Positions 26,455 through 33,692 of a DNA stretch of 64,000 bases are shown here, in pieces (position 1 is the first letter of the stretch; every line of letters starts with the position of its first letter). The position numbers were made by a program, and so were the translations under genes. Origin of the DNA: Methylobacter sp. KS41 (GTDB taxonomy: Bacteria > Pseudomonadota > Gammaproteobacteria > Methylococcales > Methylomonadaceae); assembly GCA_002862125.1 (NCBI GenBank), contig PHSP01000003.1:62001-126000 (forward strand), read 5' to 3'. Under the pieces are notes generated by a model. It did not search any database and was not told where the DNA came from. It worked only from the letters and a program-made list of their open reading frames with translations.

Positions 26455-27213
26455 ATGTCATTGATAGCATTGCTAGCCAAGAAATCCAAACTCAATGCAA
26501 GCATTAAGCAAACTGCGCTGGCGCGTAAAAGTGAAGGCAGTAAGGCTGACGGTCTCTTTAATGCGGCTTATCAAGGCTATGCGAATGTCTTGCATGACGA
26601 TCCGTTGCGTGCCGAAGCTTTATATAACTGGGGGTTTGCTTTATTGCATCAGGCAAAAACCAAAACCGGTGACGAGGCGGCCCGGATTTATCAGGATGCC
26701 ATCGATAAATTCGCTTTTTGCATGCTGATCAATCCGGATTATCTTGGGGCTGCTATCAATGGCGGTGTTGCTTTAATGGATTTAGCCAGGCTTAAAAAAG
26801 TCAAGCCCGATCATGAGTTGTATGAAAATGCCAAAAAACAATTCGAAAAGGCTAATGCCATTCAGGCAGGGACGGCTTCCTATAATCTGGCTTGTATTTA
26901 TGGTTTACGCGGCGATAAAGATGCATGCCTGAAAGCGCTGGAAATTGCTCAAGCTAAGGTCACTTTGCCGGAAGCAGGCGATATTCTTAATGATCCGGAT
27001 TTGGTGAACGTTAAGCAACAAGATTGGTTTGTAGATTTTATGGAAAAGTTAAGCAAAAAAACAGAAGCTGATTCTGAAAATAAAGAGGCAGTTACCGAAA
27101 TGCCGTCTCAGAAGAAATGGGTCATAGTCGAAAGAACGGAGGCTTTTGAACAAACGATCACTGAACAACAGCCGCTTGCTGAAGAGAATCCAAAGGAAGA
27201 ACAGGCAAAATAA
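26455..27213 (+). CDS. TPR-like repeat protein of unknown function
   Basis: The 252-residue protein consists mainly of helical repeats resembling tetratricopeptides: AEALYNWGFALLHQAKTK, YLGAAINGGVALMDLARL and TASYNLACIYGLRGD, followed by KDACLKALEIA. A charged C-terminal tail rich in Glu follows. No signal peptide or membrane anchor is seen, so it should be cytoplasmic and act in protein-protein contact. An AGGAG site precedes ATG 26455 by about ten bases. It is divergent from the DUF2288 gene, with 87 bp between the starts. Confidence 0.75.
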   Translation: MSLIALLAKKSKLNASIKQTALARKSEGSKADGLFNAAYQGYANVLHDDPLRAEALYNWGFALLHQAKTKTGDEAARIYQDAIDKFAFCMLINPDYLGAAINGGVALMDLARLKKVKPDHELYENAKKQFEKANAIQAGTASYNLACIYGLRGDKDACLKALEIAQAKVTLPEAGDILNDPDLVNVKQQDWFVDFMEKLSKKTEADSENKEAVTEMPSQKKWVIVERTEAFEQTITEQQPLAEENPKEEQAK

Positions 27214-27252
27214 TATTTTACCCGCTTGCAATAACTTTTTTGTCCAGGTTAT

Positions 27253-27816
27253 TTACTTGCTGTTTTTATATGGATAACACTGTGCTAATAATGCCTGCAT
27301 TTTGGCAAGTCCCAATTCACGCGTTAACTCAATATTCCGTTGCGGGATATTTTCAGGATCCGGGTAGGTGGCAATAGCCCGATCAATGCTTGTTTCCCGC
27401 AATAAATGTAATATGGGGTAAGGCGAACGGTTGGTGTAATTAGCCGGATCGGTCTGTGTAGAGCCTTCAAAGCAGTAATCCGGATGAAAACTGGCTAACT
27501 GGTAAACACCTTCGTAACCTTGTTTAATTAGCAGGCTCCCGGCAAGTGCAAGATAATCCAGATAGTCGTCGAATGCACTAAAAGCGCAGTCATAAATCAA
27601 CAGCGTTGTTTCAATGCTTGAGTCGATATTCAATCGATCACATTCCAGCAGCAGATTTAATAAACAGCTTTCAACTTCCGTGGCGTGGTCGGTGCAGAAA
27701 CGAATGCTCCCGCGATCAAGCTCACGTTTGGCGAATGGACAGATGCCGTATGCAATGATAACGGTTTTTAGCCAGGTTTGAGTTGCTGCTATCAATTGTT
27801 GGTCTTTATTGTCCAT
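27253..27816 (-). CDS. DUF1415 family protein
   Basis: The family signature is clear: TQTWLKTVIIAYGICPFAK near the start, YEGVYQLASFHPDYCF, the segment DPANYTNRSPYPILHLLRE, and IDRAIATYPDPENIPQRN. The function is unknown; conserved Cys, His and Arg residues suggest an enzyme. It is convergent with the TPR-like gene. Confidence 0.9.
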   Translation of the reverse strand: MDNKDQQLIAATQTWLKTVIIAYGICPFAKRELDRGSIRFCTDHATEVESCLLNLLLECDRLNIDSSIETTLLIYDCAFSAFDDYLDYLALAGSLLIKQGYEGVYQLASFHPDYCFEGSTQTDPANYTNRSPYPILHLLRETSIDRAIATYPDPENIPQRNIELTRELGLAKMQALLAQCYPYKNSK

Positions 27817-28001
27817 TGCCGCGCTTTATTCGTAGTGAGTAAATTTATGGAGACTGATAAATAGATATTGAATGCCGTGTTTTCAGATTAATGGCTTGAT
27901 ATTAGCCTGATGGCATAGGCGCGTTTTGCCGGTACGCGTGAGTCTATTGTAGATATAATATCCCATTCTAAATTTGCCGCCACCCAATCATAAAAAAGAT
28001 C

Positions 28002-28367
28002 ATGCCCCGATTATTATTTAACCTGCGCGGAGTGCCCGAAGATGAAGCGGACGATGTGCGCGAATTACTGACCGAGCAGGACATTGATTTTTATGAAACT
28101 TCAGCAGGCAACTGGGGGGTATCCATGCCTGCGTTGTGGCTCAGGAATGATGCCGATTTGGAAAAAGCCAGATATGCGCTCAACCAGTATCAACAACAGC
28201 GATTTCTCGTTGCGCGCGAAAATTATATGCAACTTAAAAAAACAGATCAGCACAAGACGCTGCTGAAAGCGTTTATAGAAAGGCCGGTGCTGTACTGTGC
28301 CTACCTTTTTGCGATGCTACTGGTTGTTTATGTGTCGATTAAGTTACTGTTTGAATTGGGTTTGTAG
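28002..28367 (+). CDS. DUF6164-like small membrane protein
   Basis: The 121-residue protein has an N-terminal soluble domain (LLFNLRGVPEDEADDVRELL, then FYETSAGNWGVSMPALWL) and one C-terminal membrane helix (YCAYLFAMLLVVYVSIKLLF). It matches the pattern of a proteobacterial family annotated DUF6164, with unknown role. The stop codon is within a few bases of the end of the second IS630 copy, so the element inserted just behind the gene without damaging it. Confidence 0.75.
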   Translation: MPRLLFNLRGVPEDEADDVRELLTEQDIDFYETSAGNWGVSMPALWLRNDADLEKARYALNQYQQQRFLVARENYMQLKKTDQHKTLLKAFIERPVLYCAYLFAMLLVVYVSIKLLFELGL

Positions 28368-28372
28368 AGGGG

Positions 28373-29571
28373 GAGCTGATTCAAAAACCCACACTGATAG
28401 AGCTGGTCCCTATTTAGGGATTTCCATGGGTTTTAAAAATCTCGTAATACTATACCTCACGCGGTCACGCCTGCGGATTTTTTCAAAGAGCTGGAATTTT
28501 GGGTTTAAAAGTGTTTTTACTTGTTCCTTGAAAGTGGATTTTACCTTACTAAGGCAGTCGTCGATGGCTTCCTTGAAATGGCAAAATGTCTCGTGATAGC
28601 GATTGTAAAGGCATTTCTTTTTGGTGAACTTCCATAAACGCTCAATCAAGTTCAAATTAGGCGAATAAGGGGGTAGGAAAAGGATGTCGATGCCCAGCGC
28701 TTTGGCTTGCTCCGTCACCTTGTTGCACCGTTGGTAACGGGCGTTGTCCATGACGAGTGTCAATGGGATGCCGGCGTGCTCTTGCTTGATCTTGAAGAGC
28801 ACGTCCACAATCGTGCCGGAGTTGATGTAGGCATCATTGGTCACCGTGACTAAGTCGGCGCCTTTTGCACTGAAAGCGCCCAGGACATTGTAACGTCTAC
28901 GCCCGCTGGATGACTTGAGAAACAGCCGCTCAAAACACCAAAGCATTCCCAAAAAAGCGCCCATGACAAAGTGCGCGGCGTCAACGAAGAAGACCTTGCG
29001 CCGGCCTTATTTTTCTTCTTCCAACAAGGGCTCAAGTTGGTTGTTTAAGAACTCGGCCTGCTTTTTTGGGTCGGCTTTTGCCGGGATAACCGCCATTTTG
29101 CGGAACTTCATGCCAAGGCGCTTGCGCATGAAGTCACGGCAGGCGCTGGGGCCTAATTTGATCCCGGTCAGCGCCTCGATTTCATGAGACGCCTCGGAGA
29201 CGGTATGAGGCGGCTGTTTTAAAAAGTGCGACTTAATTTGATCGTGATAAGGCTGCAATGAACTGACCGGACGGTGAGTGCGCGATACACCCAGGGCAGC
29301 TAAGCCGCCCGCGTTATAATCTTTCAGGTAGCGCGTCACACTGTCAGCGCTGGTACGGGCAATGCGTTCGATTTCCTTATGCGATAAGCCCAATGCTTTG
29401 AGGTATACGACATGCAGTTTTTTCTTGGTCACTCCTGATGGATGCTCCATGAATTGTTGATACACTTCGTCTATGGCTTTTTCGGTAAACTCGATCTTTA
29501 GCATGTCTGCTTTTGTGCTTAAATTTGGCTATTATACCCGGTTCATTTTCCGCAAAAATGGCCGAATGGAG
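28373..29571 (-). pseudogene. IS630-family transposase, copy 2: full length but nonsense-mutated
   Basis: This copy is inverted with respect to copy 1 and nearly identical in its shared part. The minus-strand frame starts at 29504 and ends at 28410 (364 codons if uninterrupted). A TAA at 29007-29009 interrupts the frame, where copy 1 has CAA; conversely the position of the copy 1 stop is intact CAG here. The 3' part lost from copy 1 is present (NRYHETFCHFKEAIDDCL and following). The right boundary is placed at 29571 from the shared CTCCATTCGGCC end; the left boundary, near 28373, is an estimate. Confidence 0.85.
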
Positions 29572-29631
29572 CATACTACTGATACAATCCCACATTAAGT
29601 GACAAAATAAGCCAAAAAAAGGAAAGATGCG

Positions 29632-30381
29632 ATGAAATTGAGTTCACCCCAAGCTTTATGCCCTAACTGCAGGTTATCTGATTTGTGCTTTCCATACGGG
29701 TTGCAAGAAAATGAAGTGAGGCTGCTTGCTAATATCGTAAAAAACAGACAACCCTTAAGCGCTCATGATTTCTTGTATTACCAGGGAGATGAGTGTCAAA
29801 GTTTATATGTTGTTAAATCGGGCTCTTTTCGAAGTTTTATAACTGACCTGGATGGCAATGAGCAAACCGTAGGTTTTTATTTGCCGGGTGAGCTATTGGG
29901 CCTGGATGCTTTAAATCATGAGCGCTTTAGCTGTTCCACCATTGCGCTGGAATCCGGTTCAGTCTGCGAATTGGCACTATCGCACATCAATAAGCTATGT
30001 TCTAAAATTCCCAACCTTCAAATTCAAGTGTTGCGTATATTGGGCAAAGAGATTGCGTCTGGACATGAGCTGGTAGTATTGCTTGGGCATCATTCTGCAA
30101 AAGAAAGAATGGCTATATTTTTGTTATCGCTATCTTGCCGGTATGGCGCTTTGGGATTTTCAAGCATGGAATTTAATTTGAGCATGCCCCGTCACGATAT
30201 TGCCAATTTTTTGGGATTAACAGCTGAAACAGTCAGCTGCCAACTCGCCGATCTAGGCAAGCTTGGCGTAATAACTGTCAAACGACGCGGCGTTCAAATT
30301 AATGATCTGGATATGTTGAAAGCAATTGTTGAACCTTGTTCGGCCAAATGGGGTAAGCAGGTTTTTTGTTTACCGGAATAA
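29632..30381 (+). CDS. Crp/Fnr family regulator, FNR-type with [4Fe-4S] cysteines
   Basis: The four cluster cysteines of oxygen-sensing FNR are all present with exact spacing: C10, C13, C19 and C112, corresponding to E. coli C20, C23, C29 and C122. The cyclic-nucleotide-like fold (YQGDECQSLYVVKSGSF) and the dimerisation helix are normal. The recognition helix reads LTAETVSCQL: E199 and S202 are kept, but C203 stands where E. coli FNR has R213, an Arg that contacts the TTGAT half-site. Binding specificity may therefore be altered or lost. The IS630 copy ends only about 60 bp upstream, and a dispersed repeat overlaps the stop codon. AAAGGA precedes the ATG. Confidence 0.88.
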   Translation: MKLSSPQALCPNCRLSDLCFPYGLQENEVRLLANIVKNRQPLSAHDFLYYQGDECQSLYVVKSGSFRSFITDLDGNEQTVGFYLPGELLGLDALNHERFSCSTIALESGSVCELALSHINKLCSKIPNLQIQVLRILGKEIASGHELVVLLGHHSAKERMAIFLLSLSCRYGALGFSSMEFNLSMPRHDIANFLGLTAETVSCQLADLGKLGVITVKRRGVQINDLDMLKAIVEPCSAKWGKQVFCLPE

Positions 30382-30416
30382 GATTAAAAAGGTGGGCAGA
30401 GAAAAACGTTGCCTAC
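30371..30416. repeat. Dispersed repeat A, copy 1 (overlaps end of fnr-like gene)
   Basis: The block with GGAATAAG and GTGGGCAGA matches 32171-32214, sharing a T-rich start, GGAATAAG, AAAA and GTGGGCAGA at the same distances. The TAA of the fnr-like gene lies within GGAATAAG. Confidence 0.5.
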
Positions 30417-30472
30417 TTGAGTCGGATAAGGTTTACCCGTCCTCAACGTTTCGGTTACGCTGCATTAATCGC
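30416..30472. repeat. Dispersed repeat B, copy 1
   Basis: The stretch CTTGAGTCGGA, then CCCGTCCTCAACGTTTC and GCTGCATTAATCGC, matches 30961-31021 (CTTGAGCCGGA, CCCGTCCGCAACGTTTC, GCTGCGTTAACTGC). The two direct copies flank the small coiled-coil gene at 30536. Confidence 0.65.
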
Positions 30473-30535
30473 CTTCGGGAAGCTGAGACAGTTTTTTGGG
30501 GTTAAAATATCTGCAAGTTGATAGTGAGGTGGTGT

Positions 30536-30910
30536 ATGTTTGATGATGAGTTATTTGAAGATTGGTTGGACAAAAAAACTAAAGCGATTTTTTCAAAATT
30601 GGGTGAGGAAGCGTTAAGCAGCGATGAAATGATTTTGTTGGTACTCAAGGCACAGACCAATCATTTTGAGCATTTGGATAAAGATTTGCGCACTGAAATG
30701 GCGTCACTGAATAAAGAGTTGCGAGAGGAGTTGATCTTGCTTCGTAAAGATATGGATAAACGTTTCGAGCAAGTTGATAAGCGTTTTGAGCAAGTTGATA
30801 AACGTTTTGAAGTGCTGACCTCTCGTATTGATCATTTTATGATTTGGTCTTTTGCAACAACACTTACCGTCGGTGGCCTGGTCATTGCGGCGATTAAATT
30901 TTTGCCTTAA
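30536..30910 (+). CDS. Small coiled-coil membrane protein with DKRFEQV repeats
   Basis: The 124-residue product is helical and charged, with three tandem heptads DKRFEQV, DKRFEQV and DKRFEVL at about residues 76-96, encoded by a nearly identical 21-bp tandem repeat. One C-terminal transmembrane helix (FATTLTVGGLVIAAIKF) follows. This layout resembles tail-anchored coiled-coil proteins grouped near DUF1640, but the match is loose. ATG 30536 has GAGGTG upstream and is preferred to the earlier in-frame start at 30518. Direct copies of repeat B flank it on both sides. Confidence 0.65.
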   Translation: MFDDELFEDWLDKKTKAIFSKLGEEALSSDEMILLVLKAQTNHFEHLDKDLRTEMASLNKELREELILLRKDMDKRFEQVDKRFEQVDKRFEVLTSRIDHFMIWSFATTLTVGGLVIAAIKFLP

Positions 30911-30960
30911 GCCGTAAGGAAACTCGCAAAACATAAACCGCCACTGATTCACAGATTAAA

Positions 30961-31021
30961 CTTGAGCCGGACGGGTTTTACAAACCCGTCCGCAACGTTT
31001 CTGTAATGCTGCGTTAACTGC
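30961..31021. repeat. Dispersed repeat B, copy 2, with perfect hairpin
   Basis: This copy includes GGACGGGTTT-TAC-AAACCCGTCC (30969-30991), a perfect 10-bp stem with a 3-nt loop. No T run follows, so it is not a terminator of the ordinary type. Confidence 0.65.
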
Positions 31022-31095
31022 ATTATTATTTGAAGTTGTTTTGGAATTGGGTTGTAACCCAGTCTCACTTTGAAGATTGGGAACGGACCAATTTG

Positions 31096-31749
31096 CTACA
31101 CGGCTGCTTGCCTTGATAATACCCAGTCAGTATGGTTGCGAACTGCGAAGATACCCAGTAGGCCAACACCCATGAGCAGGTAAGTTTCTGGCTCTGGAAC
31201 CGAGACATCGCTTGCGAGTTGGATATCATCAATGATCCATGCTGGCCAATCATTAGTAGAGATACTGATAGCGTCGAATTTGATGTTACTGAACCCGTAA
31301 AAATAATTCAGCAAGGAATAATTGCCAACCGGAGCTGAAGCTGTCTCAACTACAATGTTGTTTAAGAGAGCCTGAAATGTGCCGACCGCCCCATCGGAAG
31401 ATTGAAAGGTGAATGCGGCTTCTGTTTGTGGTGACGTGAATTGAATCTGCTGTCCCCACATATACGGATATATGTGCGGCATGAAATCACTCACGTTACC
31501 CATGCCCGGATAGGGATCATAGATCGCGAACGGTGAGAAATTGACTCCCAAATCTGCGTACTGGTTGGTAATGACCGTCCCACTCGGAAAGATATGCTCA
31601 TCAAAGGTAATCGTTGTATGGGGATCGCTGAGCCCGAAGGAATTTTGGATAAAATCCGCTTGCGCGATTGGGATACCTGTTAGGAATGTTACTAGCCCTA
31701 TCGCTAGGATAATCCTGTGTGCTTGATGGTTTTTTGCTCTAATATTCAT
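31096..31749 (-). CDS. PEP-CTERM sorting domain protein
   Basis: The protein has an N-terminal signal peptide (IILAIGLVTFLTGIPIAQA) and a C-terminal PEP-CTERM signal: the VPEPETYLLMG motif, a hydrophobic helix LLMGVGLLGIFAV and a short basic-containing tail. Exosortase cleaves such signals and delivers proteins to the cell surface or extracellular matrix. The mature part is a beta-rich domain of about 160 residues with TITFDEHIFPSGTVI and WIIDDIQLA, resembling surface or carbohydrate-associated domains. The exosortase genes are not in the window. The perfect FNR box at 31977 lies 228 bp upstream of its start codon. Confidence 0.88.
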   Translation of the reverse strand: MNIRAKNHQAHRIILAIGLVTFLTGIPIAQADFIQNSFGLSDPHTTITFDEHIFPSGTVITNQYADLGVNFSPFAIYDPYPGMGNVSDFMPHIYPYMWGQQIQFTSPQTEAAFTFQSSDGAVGTFQALLNNIVVETASAPVGNYSLLNYFYGFSNIKFDAISISTNDWPAWIIDDIQLASDVSVPEPETYLLMGVGLLGIFAVRNHTDWVLSRQAAV

Positions 31750-31976
31750 GACGTTTTACTCCTAAGTATGGGCAACTTATGGCAGTCCCCCCTATGCCTA
31801 CTTTTGATTATCAAACATATCTGCCTGATAAGTTGATGCTATCCTGATATTCAAGCAATTTTGCTCTAATTAATATTTGAACAGCCAAGCCAAGTGGTCC
31901 ACCGGAATAATTGAAAAAAGAAAGATCATACGGCTAATCAACTGTGGCTATTGTTTCATTAGTAGCTGATCGGATA

Positions 31977-31990
31977 TTGATCTGGATCAA
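31977..31990. promoter_or_regulatory. Perfect FNR box
   Basis: TTGAT-CTGG-ATCAA is an exact match to the FNR consensus TTGAT-N4-ATCAA. On the plus strand a TATTCT at 32010-32015 would place a transcription start near 32022, with the box centred near -39, close to the -41.5 of a class II site. It could serve the fhc operon, a small RNA, or the PEP-CTERM gene on the other strand. Confidence 0.75.
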
Positions 31991-32052
31991 GAAAACCTCA
32001 ACTAATTAATATTCTCAGTGATGGTGTCCGAACATTTATCGAGTATTTTAGA

Positions 32053-32095
32053 AGTCGAGACGGGTTATACGCGCTAACCCGACTTGATTTTTGGT
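32053..32095 (+). terminator. Terminator-like hairpin downstream of the FNR box
   Basis: CGGGTTA (32061-32067) and TAACCCG (32075-32081) form the main stem, extended across a bulge by AAGT/ACTT and followed by TTTTT. If used, it would end a transcript of about 70 nt starting at the FNR-type promoter. Confidence 0.5.
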
Positions 32096-32170
32096 TCTTA
32101 ACCTTGACTGTGGCGGGAGAAACTACAGGAATAAACACTGTCAGCAAATAAGATGGACGGGCTTTTTTGT

Positions 32171-32214
32171 CCCAGGAATAAGCTATAAAAAGTGGGCAGA
32201 AAAGCGTTTCCCAC
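32171..32214. repeat. Dispersed repeat A, copy 2
   Basis: GGAATAAG, AAAA and GTGGGCAGA match the block at 30371-30416. Here the end forms GTGGG...CCCAC, a better hairpin than in copy 1. Confidence 0.5.
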
Positions 32215-32424
32215 CCTGCTACCGTTTAATCAAGCAGTTGAGGTCCAAAAGTGAATAAATTTGCCTGATAAAAATGGTTTGCCAGCCTCTATGTGGAGGA
32301 TTAAGGGCGGTGTTTATTGAGACAGTGCCATCAATTAAGGTTAGAATATTGTCATAACATCACGGGGCCTTGGTGTATGCACGAATGCCCGGTGAGCGAC
32401 TAACTATAACAATAGGGCAGCTGA

Positions 32425-33684
32425 ATGACTGAGATAACTGAAGTACCGAGTCCTTTTTGCGGTATTGGCACGGATGATCTTACCATCAGGATGGATGGCG
32501 TATCGCTGAAAGTGGTTGAGAACGGCTGTGCGGTAAATACGCCTGCATTTGAGCAGATGATTACCGACACCAGTCCCCGGGTTGATGGCAAAGAGGTTAG
32601 TTTGGATGTTGCCGTAGCCGCAGCGGCGGCTTTATTAAAAGACACCAGGCTGCCAGTGATTGGCGGCTGCGCAACCGACGTCAATGGCATGCGGGGCTTG
32701 CTGGCCTTGGCGGATCGTTGCGGCGCAGTGGTGGATAATATGAATTTCACCGGCGCCCGTAATAACTTTTTGGCTCTGCAAGACTCCGGCTGGATGAATA
32801 CCACGCTGGCCGAAGTTAAAAATCGCTGTGATTTATTGCTGGTTGCCGGTACGGATTTGGAAGCCTTTGCGCCGCGCTTTTTTGAGCGGTATCTGTGGAA
32901 TAAAGAATCCATGTTTCTGGATGATACCAGTAGCCGTGAAGTGATTTATTTAGGAAAAGCCCCTTCGGGTGATGCGTCTACCTCGCCGACCGGCCGCAAA
33001 GCACTGGTTCTCGAGTGTGCAACTGAAGATTTGCCGGAAGTGATTGCTGTATTGAGAGCGCTGGTGAAAGGACAGCCGGTACTGGCTGCATCCGTTTGCG
33101 GCATAGCGGCCGCTGATCTGCTGGCTATTGCCGGTAAATTAAAGGCTGCCAAGTACGGCGTAGTCACCTGGGCTGCGGGCGCTTTAGCCTACTCACAAGC
33201 GGAATTGACCGTGCAGACACTATCAGAAATGATCAAGGATATTAATAATCAAAATACCCGTTGCTCCGGCTTGCCGTTGGGCGGAAAAGAAGGCGATCAA
33301 ACGGCTAATCAGGTGTGCGGCTGGACTACTGGCTATCCTGCACGCACCCGTTTTTCGAGGGGTTATCCTGAATACGATCCTTACTTGAACGATACCAACT
33401 TGTTGCTGACAAACGGTGAAGCCGATGCCATGGTTTGGGTGCAGGCGTTTAACGTCAAATCAGTCCCGCCGGTTACGGCTTTACCTACAATAGTGGTTGG
33501 CCGTTCAGGAATGACTTTCGCAAAAGAACCGGATGTTTTCATTCCCGTGGGCGCGCCGGGAATTGATCATGCCGGTCATGCCTATCGCATGGATAACGTG
33601 GTTGCCATTCGCTTGAAGAAGTTACGCGATTCCGGTTTGCCCAGTACCGCTCAAGTACTGAATGCCATTGAACAAGCTTTGTAG
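32425..33684 (+). CDS. fhcB: Formyltransferase/hydrolase complex subunit B (formylmethanofuran dehydrogenase B-like)
   Basis: FhcB belongs to the bacterial complex that transfers and hydrolyses the formyl group of formyl-tetrahydromethanopterin to give formate. It is derived from the molybdopterin subunit FwdB/FmdB of archaeal formylmethanofuran dehydrogenase. The 419-residue product has the family's NTRCSGLPLGGKEGDQTANQ, GYPARTRFSRGYPEYDP and FIPVGAPGIDHAGHAYRMDN segments. It starts the fhc operon, 8 bp before fhcA. AGGGCAG precedes the ATG. The presence of fhc genes supports a methylotroph using H4MPT-linked formaldehyde oxidation. Confidence 0.93.
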   Translation: MTEITEVPSPFCGIGTDDLTIRMDGVSLKVVENGCAVNTPAFEQMITDTSPRVDGKEVSLDVAVAAAAALLKDTRLPVIGGCATDVNGMRGLLALADRCGAVVDNMNFTGARNNFLALQDSGWMNTTLAEVKNRCDLLLVAGTDLEAFAPRFFERYLWNKESMFLDDTSSREVIYLGKAPSGDASTSPTGRKALVLECATEDLPEVIAVLRALVKGQPVLAASVCGIAAADLLAIAGKLKAAKYGVVTWAAGALAYSQAELTVQTLSEMIKDINNQNTRCSGLPLGGKEGDQTANQVCGWTTGYPARTRFSRGYPEYDPYLNDTNLLLTNGEADAMVWVQAFNVKSVPPVTALPTIVVGRSGMTFAKEPDVFIPVGAPGIDHAGHAYRMDNVVAIRLKKLRDSGLPSTAQVLNAIEQAL

Positions 33685-33692
33685 GAAAGATA

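Larger units (their letters stand above)
31750..32424. other. 675-bp region with an FNR box, a hairpin and a dispersed repeat, no protein gene
   Basis: The region separates the divergent PEP-CTERM gene and fhcB. It holds the FNR box (31977-31990), a terminator-like hairpin (32053-32095) and dispersed repeat A copy 2 (32171-32214). No coding frame is supported. Confidence 0.6.

Noticed and set aside
17005-29571. Composite transposon formed by the two IS630 copies
   Set aside because: The block contains ordinary housekeeping genes, both transposases are broken, copy 1 is truncated and no target duplication of the whole was seen. An inversion substrate is the safer view.
31096-31749. Sigma-54 promoter for the PEP-CTERM gene
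   Set aside because: A TGCCAT...TTGC arrangement exists on the minus strand just upstream, but the spacing is too short for the GG-N10-GC requirement.
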